A DNA stretch of 64,000 nt from Limnochordaceae bacterium (GTDB lineage Bacteria; Bacillota; Limnochordia; Limnochordales; DUMU01): positions 62,001 through 126,000 of the forward strand of contig JADBKQ010000008.1 in NCBI GenBank assembly GCA_014896305.1, written 5' to 3'. A program made the position numbers and the translations under genes. The notes beneath the pieces were generated by a model that was not told the origin of the DNA, ran no database searches, and was given only the letters and a program-made list of their open reading frames with translations. Of this stretch, positions 44,248-53,888 are shown piece by piece; positions within the stretch are counted from its first letter, which is position 1, and each line of letters opens with the position of its first letter.

Positions 44248-45032
44248 GCCACCCCCAGCAGAAGCACTACACTCGCCAGCAAAGTGGCACTGTCGGCCCA
44301 TCCCCACTGCAGCTCGCGCCAATGGGTCCGCCCCTGTCCCCCGCGATAGGCGCGGGCCTCCATCGCCAGCGCCAGGTCATCGGCGCGCCGGAAGGCGTTC
44401 ACGAACAGCGGAATCAAGACGGGTATGAGGCTGCGGGCACGAGTCAGCAGGTTTCCGCTTTCGAAGTCAGCGCCTCTCGCCTTCTGCGCCTTCATGATCT
44501 TCTCCGTCTCCTCCAGGAGGGTGGGGATGAACCGCAACGCAATGCTCATCATCATGGCCATCTCGTGCGCCGGCAAGCCCCACCGCTGGCCTGGCCGTAA
44601 CAGCGCTTCCAGCCCATCCGCCAACGCCAGAGGGGAGGTAGTCAACGTGAGTACACTCGCGCCCGTCAACAAGAGAAGCAGGCGGGCCGTCACCTGGGCG
44701 GCCGTAACCAGGCCCTCCCTCGTCACCGTCAGGAACCCCCATCGCCAAAGGACGACCCCCGGGGTGAAGAGCACATTGAACGCCACCGTAAACACGATGA
44801 GATACAACAGCGGCCGCACCCCGCGCAGCAGCGCTCCCACCGGCAACCGGCTGATGGCCACCACCAGCAGCAAGACACCCACGAAGGCCATGTAGCCCCA
44901 AACGGTGGAGACCGCAAAAAGCGTTCCCATCCACAAAATCGTCCAGAGGATCTTGGCCCTTGGGTCCAGCCGGTGCCAGAAGGAATGGCCAGCAACATAC
45001 TGGCCGAGCAAAATCCGTTCCGTCAACGCCAC
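44235..45032 (-). CDS. ecfT: ECF transporter transmembrane subunit EcfT
   Basis: Shared membrane coupling subunit of energy-coupling factor vitamin/metal importers. About 265 residues with YVAGHSFWHRLDPRAKIL at the N-terminus, several hydrophobic helices, and the coupling motif KAQKARGADFES (ARG motif). The GTG at 45032 overlaps the end of ecfA2 by 10 bases and has GGGAGG upstream; a TTG at 45026 is an alternative. Substrate-specific S subunits are not nearby, as is usual for this shared module. Confidence 0.92.
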   Translation of the reverse strand: MALTERILLGQYVAGHSFWHRLDPRAKILWTILWMGTLFAVSTVWGYMAFVGVLLLVVAISRLPVGALLRGVRPLLYLIVFTVAFNVLFTPGVVLWRWGFLTVTREGLVTAAQVTARLLLLLTGASVLTLTTSPLALADGLEALLRPGQRWGLPAHEMAMMMSIALRFIPTLLEETEKIMKAQKARGADFESGNLLTRARSLIPVLIPLFVNAFRRADDLALAMEARAYRGGQGRTHWRELQWGWADSATLLASVVLLLGVAWYL

Positions 45033-45958
45033 CTTCTGGTTGCCTCCCTCAGCTGCCGGGCCACCTCCTGCACACGGCTGCACCCTTCGTCCACCGGCCA
45101 ACCCGCCGCCCGCAGCCGGGCGACCAGGCGCACCAGCGGGGGCGGTACCAACCCCCAAAGGCGCAGCTGCTCTTCCCCCCGGGCGAGCAGTTGTGACAGC
45201 GAACCATCGAACACCAGCCGACCTCTGGCCAGGACCAGGACCCGTTCGGCCAGCGCCATCATGAGCTCCATGTCGTGGGTGACCACAGCCACGGTGCGCC
45301 CCCCCTCCGCCTGGTACTGGCGGATCTCGGCAATTAGAGTGTCGCGCCCGGCCGGATCGAGGCCCACGGTGGGTTCATCCAGGACCAGAATCTCGGGCTG
45401 CATCGCCAGAACACCAGCCAGAGCCACCCGGCGTTGCTCACCGCCGCTCAAAGCCCAGGGAGAACGCCTGCCGAACACTTCGGGCGCCAGTCCCACCTGG
45501 CGCAGCGCCCAATCTACTCGCTCTTGCACCTGGCTGGGGGGAAACCCCTGGTTTTTCGGCCCAAAGGCTACGTCGGCCGCCACGGTCTCTTCGAACAGCT
45601 GATCCTCCGGCGACTGGAAAACCAGGCCCACCCGAAAGCGAAGCGCCCGGGCCCGGGCAGCCGGCAGCGGTCGCTCGGGAGTCATCTCCTCGCCCAGCAC
45701 CTCCAGCCGCCCGCTGCTGGGTGTCAGCAAGCCGTTGAAATGCTGCACCAGCGTGGATTTGCCAGAGCCGGTCGCCCCCACGATGGCAACCCGTTCCCCC
45801 GCGTACACGGAAAAGCTCACATCTGCCAACGCCGTCACGGGGGGCATCCCTGCCGGCTGGTACCGGTGACCCAGGCCGCTCGCCCTGACCACCACCTGCC
45901 GGCTGGCTGCCGCCTCTCCAGGGCGAGCCGGGGACGGCACTTCCCCGCCATCCCTCAT
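45023..45958 (-). CDS. ecfA2: ECF transporter ATPase EcfA2
   Basis: Second ATPase of the energy-coupling factor module, 311 residues. Walker A GATGSGKST, LVFQSPEDQLFEETV, signature LSGGEQRR, and Walker B ILVLDEPTVGLDP are all present. The ATG at 45958 overlaps the ecfA1 stop (ATGA) and has GGGAGG 9 bases upstream, which is preferred over the ATG at 45979. Works with EcfA1 and EcfT. Confidence 0.93.
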   Translation of the reverse strand: MRDGGEVPSPARPGEAAASRQVVVRASGLGHRYQPAGMPPVTALADVSFSVYAGERVAIVGATGSGKSTLVQHFNGLLTPSSGRLEVLGEEMTPERPLPAARARALRFRVGLVFQSPEDQLFEETVAADVAFGPKNQGFPPSQVQERVDWALRQVGLAPEVFGRRSPWALSGGEQRRVALAGVLAMQPEILVLDEPTVGLDPAGRDTLIAEIRQYQAEGGRTVAVVTHDMELMMALAERVLVLARGRLVFDGSLSQLLARGEEQLRLWGLVPPPLVRLVARLRAAGWPVDEGCSRVQEVARQLREATRRWR

Positions 45959-46851
45959 GAACGGCCGCCTCCCGGACACCAGGGGGCGAGGGCGCTGACC
46001 AGCTCCTCCGGAAAAAGCAGGCTGCTCGGCAGGGGCTGCGGCCAGCCGCTGGCGTTCAACTGCTGCACCAACGCGGGCACTACCGGCAGGTCCAGGTGGA
46101 GCTCTGCCAGCAGCTCAGGTTGAGCAAACAGCTGGCGGGGTGACAGATCGGCCACCAAGTGCCCCTCGGCCAACACCCACACTCGCTCCGCCAGCAACAC
46201 TTCGTTCATGTTGTGGGTGATATGGACGACGGTCACGCCCAACTCCCGCCACAGCGCTAGCACAGTGGACAAAACTTCTTCCTGACCCACCGGGTCGAGC
46301 ATGGCGGTGGGTTCGTCCAGAACCAGCACCTCCGGCTGCATCGCCAGGACCCCGGCAATGGCCACCCGCTGTTTTTGCCCCCCGGATAACCGGTGGGTCT
46401 GGACATCCTCCCAGCCCTCCAGGCCCACCTGCGCCAACGCCTTCGCTACCCGCCGGCCCAACTCGGGCTGGGGGATGCCCAGGTTCTCGGGGCCGAAAGC
46501 GACATCCTCGCCCACCGTAGAGGCGACTAGCTGGTTGTCGGGGTTTTGGAAGACCAACCCTATCCGCCGGCGGATCTCCCACACGTCCGCTTCCACGCTC
46601 GTGTCCAGCTCCCCGAGGCGTACCCGCCCCGACGTCGGTACCAGCAATCCGTTGAACAAACGGGCCAGCGTGGACTTGCCTGACCCGTTCGGTCCGATCA
46701 ACGCCAGATATTGGCCAGCCGGGATCGAACCCGAGATCGGCCCCACCCCGGGCAGCGGGGGGAGTCCAGCCGCCAGGTCCCGGCCTGTGCCACCCGCCGA
46801 CTGTCCCGGATAGCGGTAAATAACCTCTTCACACAGGATCGGGATGGACAT
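45955..46851 (-). CDS. ecfA1: ECF transporter ATPase EcfA1
   Basis: First ATPase of the energy-coupling factor module, 298 residues. Walker A GPNGSGKST, LVFQNPDNQLVASTV, signature LSGGQKQR and Walker B VLVLDEPTAMLDP are clear. A Gly/Ala/Pro-rich insertion occurs at about residues 17-36. ATG at 46851 is chosen because AAGGAG precedes it and the frame upstream covers a terminator-like hairpin. This gene opens the ecfA1-ecfA2-ecfT-truA unit. Confidence 0.93.
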   Translation of the reverse strand: MSIPILCEEVIYRYPGQSAGGTGRDLAAGLPPLPGVGPISGSIPAGQYLALIGPNGSGKSTLARLFNGLLVPTSGRVRLGELDTSVEADVWEIRRRIGLVFQNPDNQLVASTVGEDVAFGPENLGIPQPELGRRVAKALAQVGLEGWEDVQTHRLSGGQKQRVAIAGVLAMQPEVLVLDEPTAMLDPVGQEEVLSTVLALWRELGVTVVHITHNMNEVLLAERVWVLAEGHLVADLSPRQLFAQPELLAELHLDLPVVPALVQQLNASGWPQPLPSSLLFPEELVSALAPWCPGGGRS

Positions 46852-46869
46852 GGACGCGTCGGCTCCTTC

Positions 46870-46907
46870 AAAAAGATATCGCAGAGGTTTCCGGTCGCCT
46901 CTGCGAT
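46870..46907 (-). terminator. Hairpin with T-run between rplQ and ecfA1
   Basis: A perfect 10-base stem (46878-46887 with 46898-46907, 10-base loop) is followed on the minus strand by ATC and TTTTT. It would end the ribosomal operon after rplQ or attenuate transcription into ecfA1, whose AAGGAG starts directly after the T-run. Confidence 0.65.
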
Positions 46908-46964
46908 CCCCACGTTGACCCAAACCGCCAGGTAGCACTGGACCGCCGGCCTGCTACCCTCCCT

Positions 46965-47312
46965 TTAGACCCACTCAATGAGGGCGACCGGAGCTGCATC
47001 TCCTTGCCGCATGCCCACCCGCAATACTCGGGTGTAACCCCCGTTCCTTTCCTTATACCGCGGGGCGACCTCCGCAAACAACTTTTGTACTGCTACCGGA
47101 TCGAGCAAGAATGCCGCCGCCTGGCGACGCGCATGCAGGTCTGCCCGCTTGCCCAGCGTGACCATACGGTCGGCGAGCGGTTTGATCGCCTTCGCCTTCG
47201 CCTCGGTGGTGGTCAACCGACCATGCAGTATCAATGAGGTGACAAGATTGCGCAGCAGCATTTTGCGCGCGTCTTTTGTCCGCCCCAGTTTTCTCTCCCT
47301 CACGCGTTCCAC
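46965..47312 (-). CDS. rplQ: Ribosomal protein bL17
   Basis: A 115-residue large-subunit protein at the tunnel exit. [22 protein letters not shown] and the Thr-Glu-Ala-Lys motif ([15 protein letters not shown]) are diagnostic. GTG at 47312 with GGAGGACG directly before it is used; a second GTG three codons on (47303) gives a start closer to relatives. Last gene of the alpha operon. Confidence 0.96.
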   Translation of the reverse strand: MERVRERKLGRTKDARKMLLRNLVTSLILHGRLTTTEAKAKAIKPLADRMVTLGKRADLHARRQAAAFLLDPVAVQKLFAEVAPRYKERNGGYTRVLRVGMRQGDAAPVALIEWV

Positions 47313-47389
47313 CGTCCTCCATTATGTGGTCTATACCCCGCAACGGCCGTGGCCGGCAGTGTGTAGTACGCATTACCGTCCGATCATTA

Positions 47390-48337
47390 TCATTCGTCCG
47401 GTGAACGCAACGACAGGCCGATCGCCGCCAGCTTCTCCTTGACCTCCTGCAACGACTTGCGACCCAGGTTGCGCACCTTGCTCATCTCTTCCTCGCTTTT
47501 ACGCACCAACTCGCCTACCGTGTTGATGCCCGCCCGCTTCAGGCAGTTATAGGAGCGTACAGATAGCTCCAACTCCTCGATGGGCTGTTGCAAGAGACGG
47601 TTTTGCCCTTCCTGGTGTGGCTCGACCATGATCTCAAGGTTGTCTGACTCCCCGCCCAGCTGGCGAAAGAGGTCGAGATGCTCCGTGAGGATGCGGGCTC
47701 CCAGAGCCACCGCCGAGTCCGGCGCGATGGTGCCATTGGTCCATACCTCCAGCACCAACCGATCGTAGTCGGTCACCTGCCCCACGCGCGTCGCACTCAC
47801 GGTGTAGTTGACCCGGCGTACTGGCGAGTAGATGGAGTCAATGGCAATCAACCCGATCTGTTTTTGTGCCGGTTTGTTTTGTTCGGCCGGTACATATCCA
47901 CGGCCGGTGGCAACCTGGATCTCCATGCCCAGGTGCGCCCCATCATTGAGGGTCGCGATGTGCAGGTCCGGGTTGAGAATCTCCACCTCGGACGGGCACT
48001 GGATGTCTCGCGCCGTTACCTCCCGCTCGCCTTCCGCCGTCACATCCAGCCGCACCAACACCGGCTGTTCACTGTAAACCTTCACGAGCAGCTCTTTCAG
48101 ATTCAGCACGATTTCGGTGGTGTCCTCCACCACGCCCGGAATCGTGGAAAACTCGTGAAGAACGCCGTCGATACGGACCCAGTTGGGCGCCGCCCCCGGC
48201 AGCGATGAGAGCAAAACCCGTCGCAGGGCATTCCCCAGCGTTACACCGTACCCGCGCTCCAGAGGCTCGACTGCGAACTTCCCGTACGTGTCGGTCAGCT
48301 CGACCTGATCAATGCGGGGTCTCTCGATTTCAATCAC
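47390..48337 (-). CDS. rpoA: RNA polymerase alpha subunit
   Basis: Assembly and regulatory subunit of RNA polymerase, 315 residues as in Bacillus. The N-terminal domain begins [10 protein letters not shown] and has [21 protein letters not shown]; the C-terminal domain has [17 protein letters not shown] and [16 protein letters not shown]. The GTG at 48337 is chosen because GGGGAGGG is 8 bases upstream and the product then begins as in relatives. Confidence 0.98.
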   Translation of the reverse strand: MIEIERPRIDQVELTDTYGKFAVEPLERGYGVTLGNALRRVLLSSLPGAAPNWVRIDGVLHEFSTIPGVVEDTTEIVLNLKELLVKVYSEQPVLVRLDVTAEGEREVTARDIQCPSEVEILNPDLHIATLNDGAHLGMEIQVATGRGYVPAEQNKPAQKQIGLIAIDSIYSPVRRVNYTVSATRVGQVTDYDRLVLEVWTNGTIAPDSAVALGARILTEHLDLFRQLGGESDNLEIMVEPHQEGQNRLLQQPIEELELSVRSYNCLKRAGINTVGELVRKSEEEMSKVRNLGRKSLQEVKEKLAAIGLSLRSPDE

Positions 48338-48385
48338 TCGCCGACCCTCCCCTGGCTCAAGCATCCCGGGACCGCCCTCGATGGC

Positions 48386-49015
48386 TTACCGAGAGTAGAA
48401 CTCGACCACGAGGTTCTCTCGCACCGGCACGTCCTGAATCTCTTCCCGTTCCGGCGTCCGCAAGACCGTCCCAGAGTACTGCTCGGCGTTCAACTGCAGC
48501 CAGGCCGGGATGGTCCGGCCCTGCGCCTTCTCGATGTTTTGCTTGATCACATCCAGGTCGCGGTGTCCTTCGCGTACCGAAATCACATCGCCCGCGCGCA
48601 CCTGGTAGGAAGGAATATCTACCTTCTGCCCATTGACCGCGATGTGGCCATGGGTGACCAGTTGCCGTGCCTGCGGCCGGGAGCTGCCAAAGCCCAGGCG
48701 GTATACAACATTGTCCAGCCGTAGCTCCAACATCTGCATCAGGGCGACGCCCGTGATGCCACGACGACGGATCGCCCGGCCGTAGTAACGGCGGAACTGC
48801 CGTTCCAACACCCCATAAATGCGGCGCAGCTTCTGCTTCTCCCGCAGGTGCAGGCTGTACTCCGTCTCCCGCCGGCGTCCCTGTCCATGTTGTCCAGGTG
48901 CATAGTTGCGACGTTCGATGGGACACTTAGGGGTGTAGCACCGGTCGCCTTTCAGGTAGAGTTTCAACCCTTCCCGGCGGCAATGTGCACACACCGACTC
49001 TGTATATCTGGCCAT
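48386..49015 (-). CDS. rpsD: Ribosomal protein uS4 (zinc-type)
   Basis: Primary 16S rRNA binder, 209 residues. It keeps the zinc cysteines CAHC (9-12), Cys26 and Cys31, the form lost in many Bacillus paralogues. The S4 RNA-binding motif [27 protein letters not shown] is clear. Confidence 0.98.
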   Translation of the reverse strand: MARYTESVCAHCRREGLKLYLKGDRCYTPKCPIERRNYAPGQHGQGRRRETEYSLHLREKQKLRRIYGVLERQFRRYYGRAIRRRGITGVALMQMLELRLDNVVYRLGFGSSRPQARQLVTHGHIAVNGQKVDIPSYQVRAGDVISVREGHRDLDVIKQNIEKAQGRTIPAWLQLNAEQYSGTVLRTPEREEIQDVPVRENLVVEFYSR

Positions 49016-49060
49016 TCAGCCACCTCCAACCGTATCAGTCACAGCTTCGTTCGTCCGATC

Positions 49061-49456
49061 TCAGACCCGGCGACGCTTGGGGGGACGGCAGCCATTGTGG
49101 GGAATCGGCGTCACGTCCTTTATCAGGCTGACCTCCAACCCGGCCGCCTGCAGAGAACGAATGGCCGTCTCCCGGCCCGACCCTGGCCCTTTGACCAACA
49201 CCTCGACCTCACGCATCCCATGGTCCATGGCCTGGCGCGCAGCTTGTTCCGCAGCCAGTCCGGCCGCGTAGGGCGTACCCTTCCGGGAACCTTTGAAACC
49301 CATGTGTCCCGCACTCGCCCAACTCACCACGTTTCCCTGGCGATCCGTGATGGTGACGATCGTGTTATTGAAGGTCGACTTAATGTGTGCAACGCCAACC
49401 GGGATATTCTTCCGTTCACGGCGTCGAGGGCGAGCTGCCACTGCTGTTCTCGGCAT
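49061..49456 (-). CDS. rpsK: Ribosomal protein uS11
   Basis: Platform protein of the small subunit, 131 residues, with [33 protein letters not shown] and the end [18 protein letters not shown] typical of the family. Confidence 0.98.
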   Translation of the reverse strand: MPRTAVAARPRRRERKNIPVGVAHIKSTFNNTIVTITDRQGNVVSWASAGHMGFKGSRKGTPYAAGLAAEQAARQAMDHGMREVEVLVKGPGSGRETAIRSLQAAGLEVSLIKDVTPIPHNGCRPPKRRRV

Positions 49457-49485
49457 GAAAATCCTCCTTCATTCACCCATTCAGC

Positions 49486-49893
49486 TTACTTCGTCGCGGC
49501 TGCACCGCCTGACGCTTTGGCTGCTGCCGCCCGATGGACACCGACCGTTCGCCGCGGTCCCCGGCGCGTACGCGCGTTGGTCCGGGTCCGTTGCCCCCGC
49601 ACGGGCAGGTTGCGACGGTGCCGGACGCCGCGATACGAGCCGATGTCGATCAGCCGCTTGATGTTGGCCGCAATCTCCCGGCGCAGGTCGCCCTCCACGC
49701 GGTAGTCCCGGTCGATGACTTCCCGCAGTTTGCTGATCTCGTCTTCCGTCAAATCCTTCACCCGGGTATCAGGGTTGATCCCTGTCTTTTGCAAAATTTC
49801 ACGGGAGCGGGTCAACCCGATCCCAAAGATGTAGGTCAGCCCAATCTCCACTCGCTTTTCCCGGGGCAGGTCCACCCCAGCAATACGTGCCAC
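49486..49893 (-). CDS. rpsM: Ribosomal protein uS13
   Basis: Head protein contacting the P-site tRNA, 135 residues. [22 protein letters not shown] and [25 protein letters not shown] are diagnostic. An extra Ala/Lys-rich tail of about 15 residues extends past the usual end. Confidence 0.98.
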   Translation of the reverse strand: MARIAGVDLPREKRVEIGLTYIFGIGLTRSREILQKTGINPDTRVKDLTEDEISKLREVIDRDYRVEGDLRREIAANIKRLIDIGSYRGVRHRRNLPVRGQRTRTNARTRRGPRRTVGVHRAAAAKASGGAAATK

Positions 49894-49916
49894 ACGAATC
49901 CCTCCTTTTCCTGTTC

Positions 49917-50030
49917 CTACCCTTGCCGCTGCTTATGCTTAGGATTCTCACAGATCACCATGACGCGACCCCTGCGCCGAACGATCTTACACTTGGCGCA
50001 AATCCTCTTCACCGAGGCTCGCACTTTCAT
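49917..50030 (-). CDS. rpmJ: Ribosomal protein bL36 (zinc-type)
   Basis: A 37-residue zinc-ribbon protein found by translating the gap between infA and rpsM. It begins [15 protein letters not shown] and ends [10 protein letters not shown]; Cys-x-x-Cys, a third Cys and a His give the zinc site of the C-plus form. The position between infA and rpsM is standard. Confidence 0.96.
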   Translation of the reverse strand: MKVRASVKRICAKCKIVRRRGRVMVICENPKHKQRQG

Positions 50031-50093
50031 CGTCAACCCTCCCCTGCCGAACCGCAACTGCCGTGAGACACCTCACCTGAGGCCAAAAACGGC

Positions 50094-50315
50094 TCACTTA
50101 AACCGATAGACGATTCGGCCCCGATTCAAATCGTAGGGGGAGAGCTCTACCGTTACCCGGTCCCCGGCCAAAATCCGAATGAAGTTCATCCGCATCTTTC
50201 CTGAAATGTGAGCCAAGACCTGATGCCCGTTCTCCAACTCTACACGAAACATGGCGTTGGGCAACGGCTCGATGACTGTCCCCTGTACCTCAATCACATC
50301 CGCCTTGTTTCCCAT
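50094..50315 (-). CDS. infA: Translation initiation factor IF-1
   Basis: A 73-residue OB-fold protein that occupies the A site during initiation. [39 protein letters not shown] and [15 protein letters not shown] are diagnostic. ATG at 50315 has GGAGGGAG upstream and lies inside the 3' end of the KOW-protein gene. Confidence 0.98.
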   Translation of the reverse strand: MGNKADVIEVQGTVIEPLPNAMFRVELENGHQVLAHISGKMRMNFIRILAGDRVTVELSPYDLNRGRIVYRFK

Positions 50316-50649
50316 CGTCTTCTCCCTCCCTTCCTTGCTCCAGCCTGGGGCCTTTCGCCTCCTGCCAACGGTTGAGCACGGCCCGAACCCGTTCATCCGT
50401 CCACGGCCCCGCCTGCGCCTCCATCGGGTGCAGCCAGACGTGGCGGACATTTTTCGGTTTCGGACGGGTCACCTGCCGGCTGTGGCCATCGGCCAACAGC
50501 AAGCGTCCCCGCTCATCCATACCGACCACCACGTACGAGTGACCCACGTCGCGACCAGCCCGTGATGTTACCACCCGGCCGATCCCGACCCGTGCGGCCC
50601 CCGACGGTCCCTGCTTTTGGCCCTCTTCCTGGCTCTCTTTCCTAAGCAC
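50290..50649 (-). CDS. KOW-domain RNA-binding protein (L14e-like)
   Basis: A 119-residue basic protein with a KOW-type beta fold, [21 protein letters not shown] and [22 protein letters not shown], as in the small proteins that sit between map and infA in many Bacillota. The C-terminal third is charged and unlikely to be conserved; it overlaps infA by 26 bases. The GTG at 50649 overlaps the map stop by 8 bases. It probably binds RNA or the ribosome; the precise role is unknown. Confidence 0.75.
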   Translation of the reverse strand: MLRKESQEEGQKQGPSGAARVGIGRVVTSRAGRDVGHSYVVVGMDERGRLLLADGHSRQVTRPKPKNVRHVWLHPMEAQAGPWTDERVRAVLNRWQEAKGPRLEQGREGEDDGKQGGCD

Positions 50650-51388
50650 GGGTCAAAATCTCCACTCCTGTTTCGGTGATGACGATCGTGTTTTCAAAGT
50701 GGGCCGACAACGAGTGATCCGCCGTCACCGTGGTCCAGCCATCCGGCAAAATTCGGACATCGGGTCTGCCGATGTTGACCATCGGTTCGATCGCCAGCGC
50801 CATGCCTGGCTGCAGTCTGGGACCCCGGCCCGCCACTCCATAGTTTGGCACGGGCGGATCCTCATGCATCTTCCGCCCAATACCATGGCCCACGAACTCC
50901 CGCACCACGGAATAACCGTGGGACTCCACATACCGCTGAACCGCCGCCGAAATGTCTCCCAGCCGCCCTCCCGGCCTGGCCGCCGCGATCCCCCGTTGCA
51001 ACGCTTCCCAGGTAACCGTCAGCAGGTGCTGCGCCTCGTCGGAAATCTGCCCCACAGGGTAGGTGCGGGCCATGTCGCCATAATAGCCATCGACGACGGC
51101 TCCGATATCGACGCTCAGAATGTCCCCCTCATGCAGAACCTGATCGCCAGGAATCCCGTGGACGACCACATCATTCACCGACAAACAGACAGACCCCGGA
51201 AACCCCCGGTACCCCTTGAAGGCCGGGACCCCGCCCTCTTTGCGGATGGCCTCCTCAGCGATCCGGTCCAGCTCTGCCGTGGTCACCCCCGGCCGGATGG
51301 CAGCGGCCACCCCTGCCAGCGCCCGGGCAGTCACCTGCCCGGCCACTCGCATCTTCTCAATCTCCTGTGCACTCTTCAAAATGATCAT
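50642..51388 (-). CDS. map: Methionine aminopeptidase type I
   Basis: Removes the initiator Met. The 248-residue protein has the metal ligands in SVDIGAVVDGYYGDMARTYP (two Asp), FVGHGIGRKMHEDP (His), AIEPMV (Glu) and HFENTIVIT (Glu). It overlaps the adk end by 32 bases, an unusually deep overlap. Confidence 0.97.
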   Translation of the reverse strand: MIILKSAQEIEKMRVAGQVTARALAGVAAAIRPGVTTAELDRIAEEAIRKEGGVPAFKGYRGFPGSVCLSVNDVVVHGIPGDQVLHEGDILSVDIGAVVDGYYGDMARTYPVGQISDEAQHLLTVTWEALQRGIAAARPGGRLGDISAAVQRYVESHGYSVVREFVGHGIGRKMHEDPPVPNYGVAGRGPRLQPGMALAIEPMVNIGRPDVRILPDGWTTVTADHSLSAHFENTIVITETGVEILTRA

Positions 51389-52034
51389 TCAGTACATCCA
51401 GCTTTTGCACGATTTGTTGGAACGTTTGCTCGATCTCCAGCTCCCCGTTGACGGAATGCAGAATCCCCTGAGCCTGGTAGTATTCTGCCACGGGACGAGT
51501 CTGGATCAAGTAGACCGCGATCCGCTCCCGTGCGGTTTGTACCGTGTCATCCGAACGCCGGGTCAGCTCTCCACCACAGGCCGGGCAAAACCAGGGCCCG
51601 TGGGCCGGGAAATCCCGCAGCTGGAAGGTGCGCCCACATCTGCGGCAGATCAACCGCCCCGCGATGCGCTCCACCGCCACCTCCGGAGAGACCACGATAT
51701 CGACCGCCACGTCCAACTCCGTACCTAGCTTCCTCAACAACCGTTGCAGCAAGCGAGCCTGCGGCAACGTACGCGGGAACCCATCCAGAAGGAACCCCTG
51801 ACGGCAGTCGTCCTCCCTCAACCGGCTCGCTACCAGCTGGCTGATGACCTCATCGGGCACCAGCTGCCCGCGGTTGATATAACGGCTGGCCAGTTCCCCA
51901 ATGGCACTTCCTTGTTGAACCGCCTCGCGCAAGATCGCTCCTGTCGAGATGGCAGGGATGTGGTACCGATCCGACAGCAACGCTCCCTGGGTGCCCTTGC
52001 CGGCCCCCGGGATTCCCAGCAACACCAGTCGCAC
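51357..52034 (-). CDS. adk: Adenylate kinase (zinc-lid form)
   Basis: Interconverts AMP, ADP and ATP; 225 residues. P-loop GIPGAGKGTQ, LLDGFPRT and the LID zinc cysteines CRRC and CPAC are seen, the form common in Gram-positive bacteria and thermophiles. I choose the GTG at 52034, with AAGGGAGATGG upstream, so that the protein starts MRLVLLGIPG as relatives do; the frame is open to 52109. Confidence 0.96.
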   Translation of the reverse strand: MRLVLLGIPGAGKGTQGALLSDRYHIPAISTGAILREAVQQGSAIGELASRYINRGQLVPDEVISQLVASRLREDDCRQGFLLDGFPRTLPQARLLQRLLRKLGTELDVAVDIVVSPEVAVERIAGRLICRRCGRTFQLRDFPAHGPWFCPACGGELTRRSDDTVQTARERIAVYLIQTRPVAEYYQAQGILHSVNGELEIEQTFQQIVQKLDVLNDHFEECTGD

Positions 52035-52139
52035 CAAACCATCTCCCTTGGCTGCATCCCCGCCCTTGACCCCGTCAGCAACAGTACGCCCGGACCAACT
52101 CCACTCCAACCCTTAGCCAGGTGTCCACCGCTATGACCA

Positions 52140-53405
52140 TTACCGAAGGAACCCTTCGTAGTGGCGCATCAGAAGCTGGGACTCCAACTGCTTCATGGTG
52201 TCCAACGCCACGCCGACCACGATCAGGATGGACGTACCCCCGAAGTAGACCAGGCTGGTCGGAATGCCTGTGACGGTAGCCAGAAGCTGCGGCACAATGG
52301 CAATGAAGGCCAAAAAGACCGCCCCTACCAGGGTGATTCGGGTCAAAATCCGGTCGAGGAACTCCGCTGTCGGTCGACCTGGACGCAAGCCAGGAATGAA
52401 CCCTCCCCACTTTTTCAGGTTATCGGCCACATCGTTCGGGTTAAACGTGACGGCCGTGTAGAAGTAAGTGAAGAAGATAACCAACAGCGCGTAAACAACA
52501 TTATAGCCCCAGCTACCGTACCCGATCCAGCGGGTCCACCCTGACAGCGCAGGGAACCACTGCCCCAACGTGGCCGGAAACGTCAACAGCGAGGAGGCGA
52601 AGATGACCGGCATCACCCCGGCAGAGTTCACCCGCAGCGGGATGTGGGTGCTTTGGCCACCATACATACGGCGGCCGACCACCCGCCGGGCATACTGCAC
52701 CGGCACGCGGCGCACTCCTTCTTGCATGAAGATGACAGATACCACCACCGCCAACGCCAGGAGCACGTAAAGGATGACGTTGAATACCCCTACGCCCCCC
52801 GGGCCGATCGCCCGTGCCAGGGAGACCGCATACTGCGGCAACCTGGCCACAATCCCAGCGAAGATCAGGATGGAAACGCCATTGCCGATCCCCTGCTCGG
52901 TCATGATCTCGCCGATCCAGGTGAGCAGCATCGTACCAGCGGTCAAACTGACCAGGATCACCAGCTCACCGAAGAAACCACCACTGACCACACCCGCCCG
53001 TACCGCCAGGGCCATCACAGCCAGGCCCTGGACGATTCCCAGCAGAACCGTACCCCAACGGGTGTATTGAGCCAGCGCTTTCCGGCCCTCGACACCCTCT
53101 TTTGCCATCTCTTCCCAGGACGGAATCACTACCGTCAGCAGCTGAACAATGATGGATGAAGTGATATACGGGTTGACGCCTAGCGCGAACAACGAAAAGT
53201 TGGACAGTGCCCCACCGGAGAACAGATCCAAGAGCCCGAACACGTTGCCAGAAGCAGTCTGCAAATAGTGGGCCAGCGCCGTCGCGTCCACGCCGGGCAC
53301 TGGAATGTATGAGCCCACCCGGAACAGCAGCAACATGCCGAGCGTGTACAGGATGCGGTTCCGCAACTCCTTGATCTGAACGGCATTGCGCAAGGCGTCA
53401 ATCAC
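52140..53405 (-). CDS. secY: Protein translocase subunit SecY
   Basis: Channel subunit of the Sec translocon, 421 residues, ten predicted helices. LLFRVGSYIPVPGVD, GGALSNFSLFALGVNPYI, TSIIVQLL-like SSIIVQLLTVV and the end QLESQLLMRHYEGFL are diagnostic. GTG at 53405 directly follows the rplO stop with GAGGTGA upstream, so translation is coupled. Confidence 0.98.
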   Translation of the reverse strand: MIDALRNAVQIKELRNRILYTLGMLLLFRVGSYIPVPGVDATALAHYLQTASGNVFGLLDLFSGGALSNFSLFALGVNPYITSSIIVQLLTVVIPSWEEMAKEGVEGRKALAQYTRWGTVLLGIVQGLAVMALAVRAGVVSGGFFGELVILVSLTAGTMLLTWIGEIMTEQGIGNGVSILIFAGIVARLPQYAVSLARAIGPGGVGVFNVILYVLLALAVVVSVIFMQEGVRRVPVQYARRVVGRRMYGGQSTHIPLRVNSAGVMPVIFASSLLTFPATLGQWFPALSGWTRWIGYGSWGYNVVYALLVIFFTYFYTAVTFNPNDVADNLKKWGGFIPGLRPGRPTAEFLDRILTRITLVGAVFLAFIAIVPQLLATVTGIPTSLVYFGGTSILIVVGVALDTMKQLESQLLMRHYEGFLR

Positions 53406-53846
53406 TTAGATCACCTCGACCTTTCCGCCGGCCTCCTCAATCTTCGCAGCCGCGCTCCGGCTCACCTTGTGCACCCGAACGGTCAGCGGCACGTGCAGCT
53501 CACCGTCACCGAGGATCTTGACGGCCGGCTCGCCAGCCTTCACCAACCCCGCCTGTACCAGCACCTCCGGGGTCACTACCGTCTGCGCCGGAAAGCGCCC
53601 CAATTGCCCCACGTCCACCAAGGCGTACACCTTGTGAGAGGCATGCACAAAGCCCCGCTTCGGCAAGCGCCGCTGTAGAGGAGTCTGGCCGCCCTCGAAG
53701 TACGGTCCTTTGACACCGCCCGAACGCGACTTCTGGCCCTTCTGCCCGCGACCGGCTCGCTTGCCCCAGCCGGATCCAATTCCCCGTCCCACCCGGTGAC
53801 GCCGCGGCCGAGAGCCCGGTGCCGGATGTAACTCGTGCAATTGCAT
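53406..53846 (-). CDS. rplO: Ribosomal protein uL15
   Basis: Late-assembly large-subunit protein, 146 residues: MQLHELHPAPGSRPRRHRVGRG, GWGKRAGRGQKGQKSRSG and FEGGQTPLQRRLPKRGF. It follows rpsE directly, with no rpmD between them. Confidence 0.98.
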   Translation of the reverse strand: MQLHELHPAPGSRPRRHRVGRGIGSGWGKRAGRGQKGQKSRSGGVKGPYFEGGQTPLQRRLPKRGFVHASHKVYALVDVGQLGRFPAQTVVTPEVLVQAGLVKAGEPAVKILGDGELHVPLTVRVHKVSRSAAAKIEEAGGKVEVI

Positions 53847-53888
53847 CCTGATCCTACGCTCCTCCCGTACGCTGCTACTGCCCAGGCT

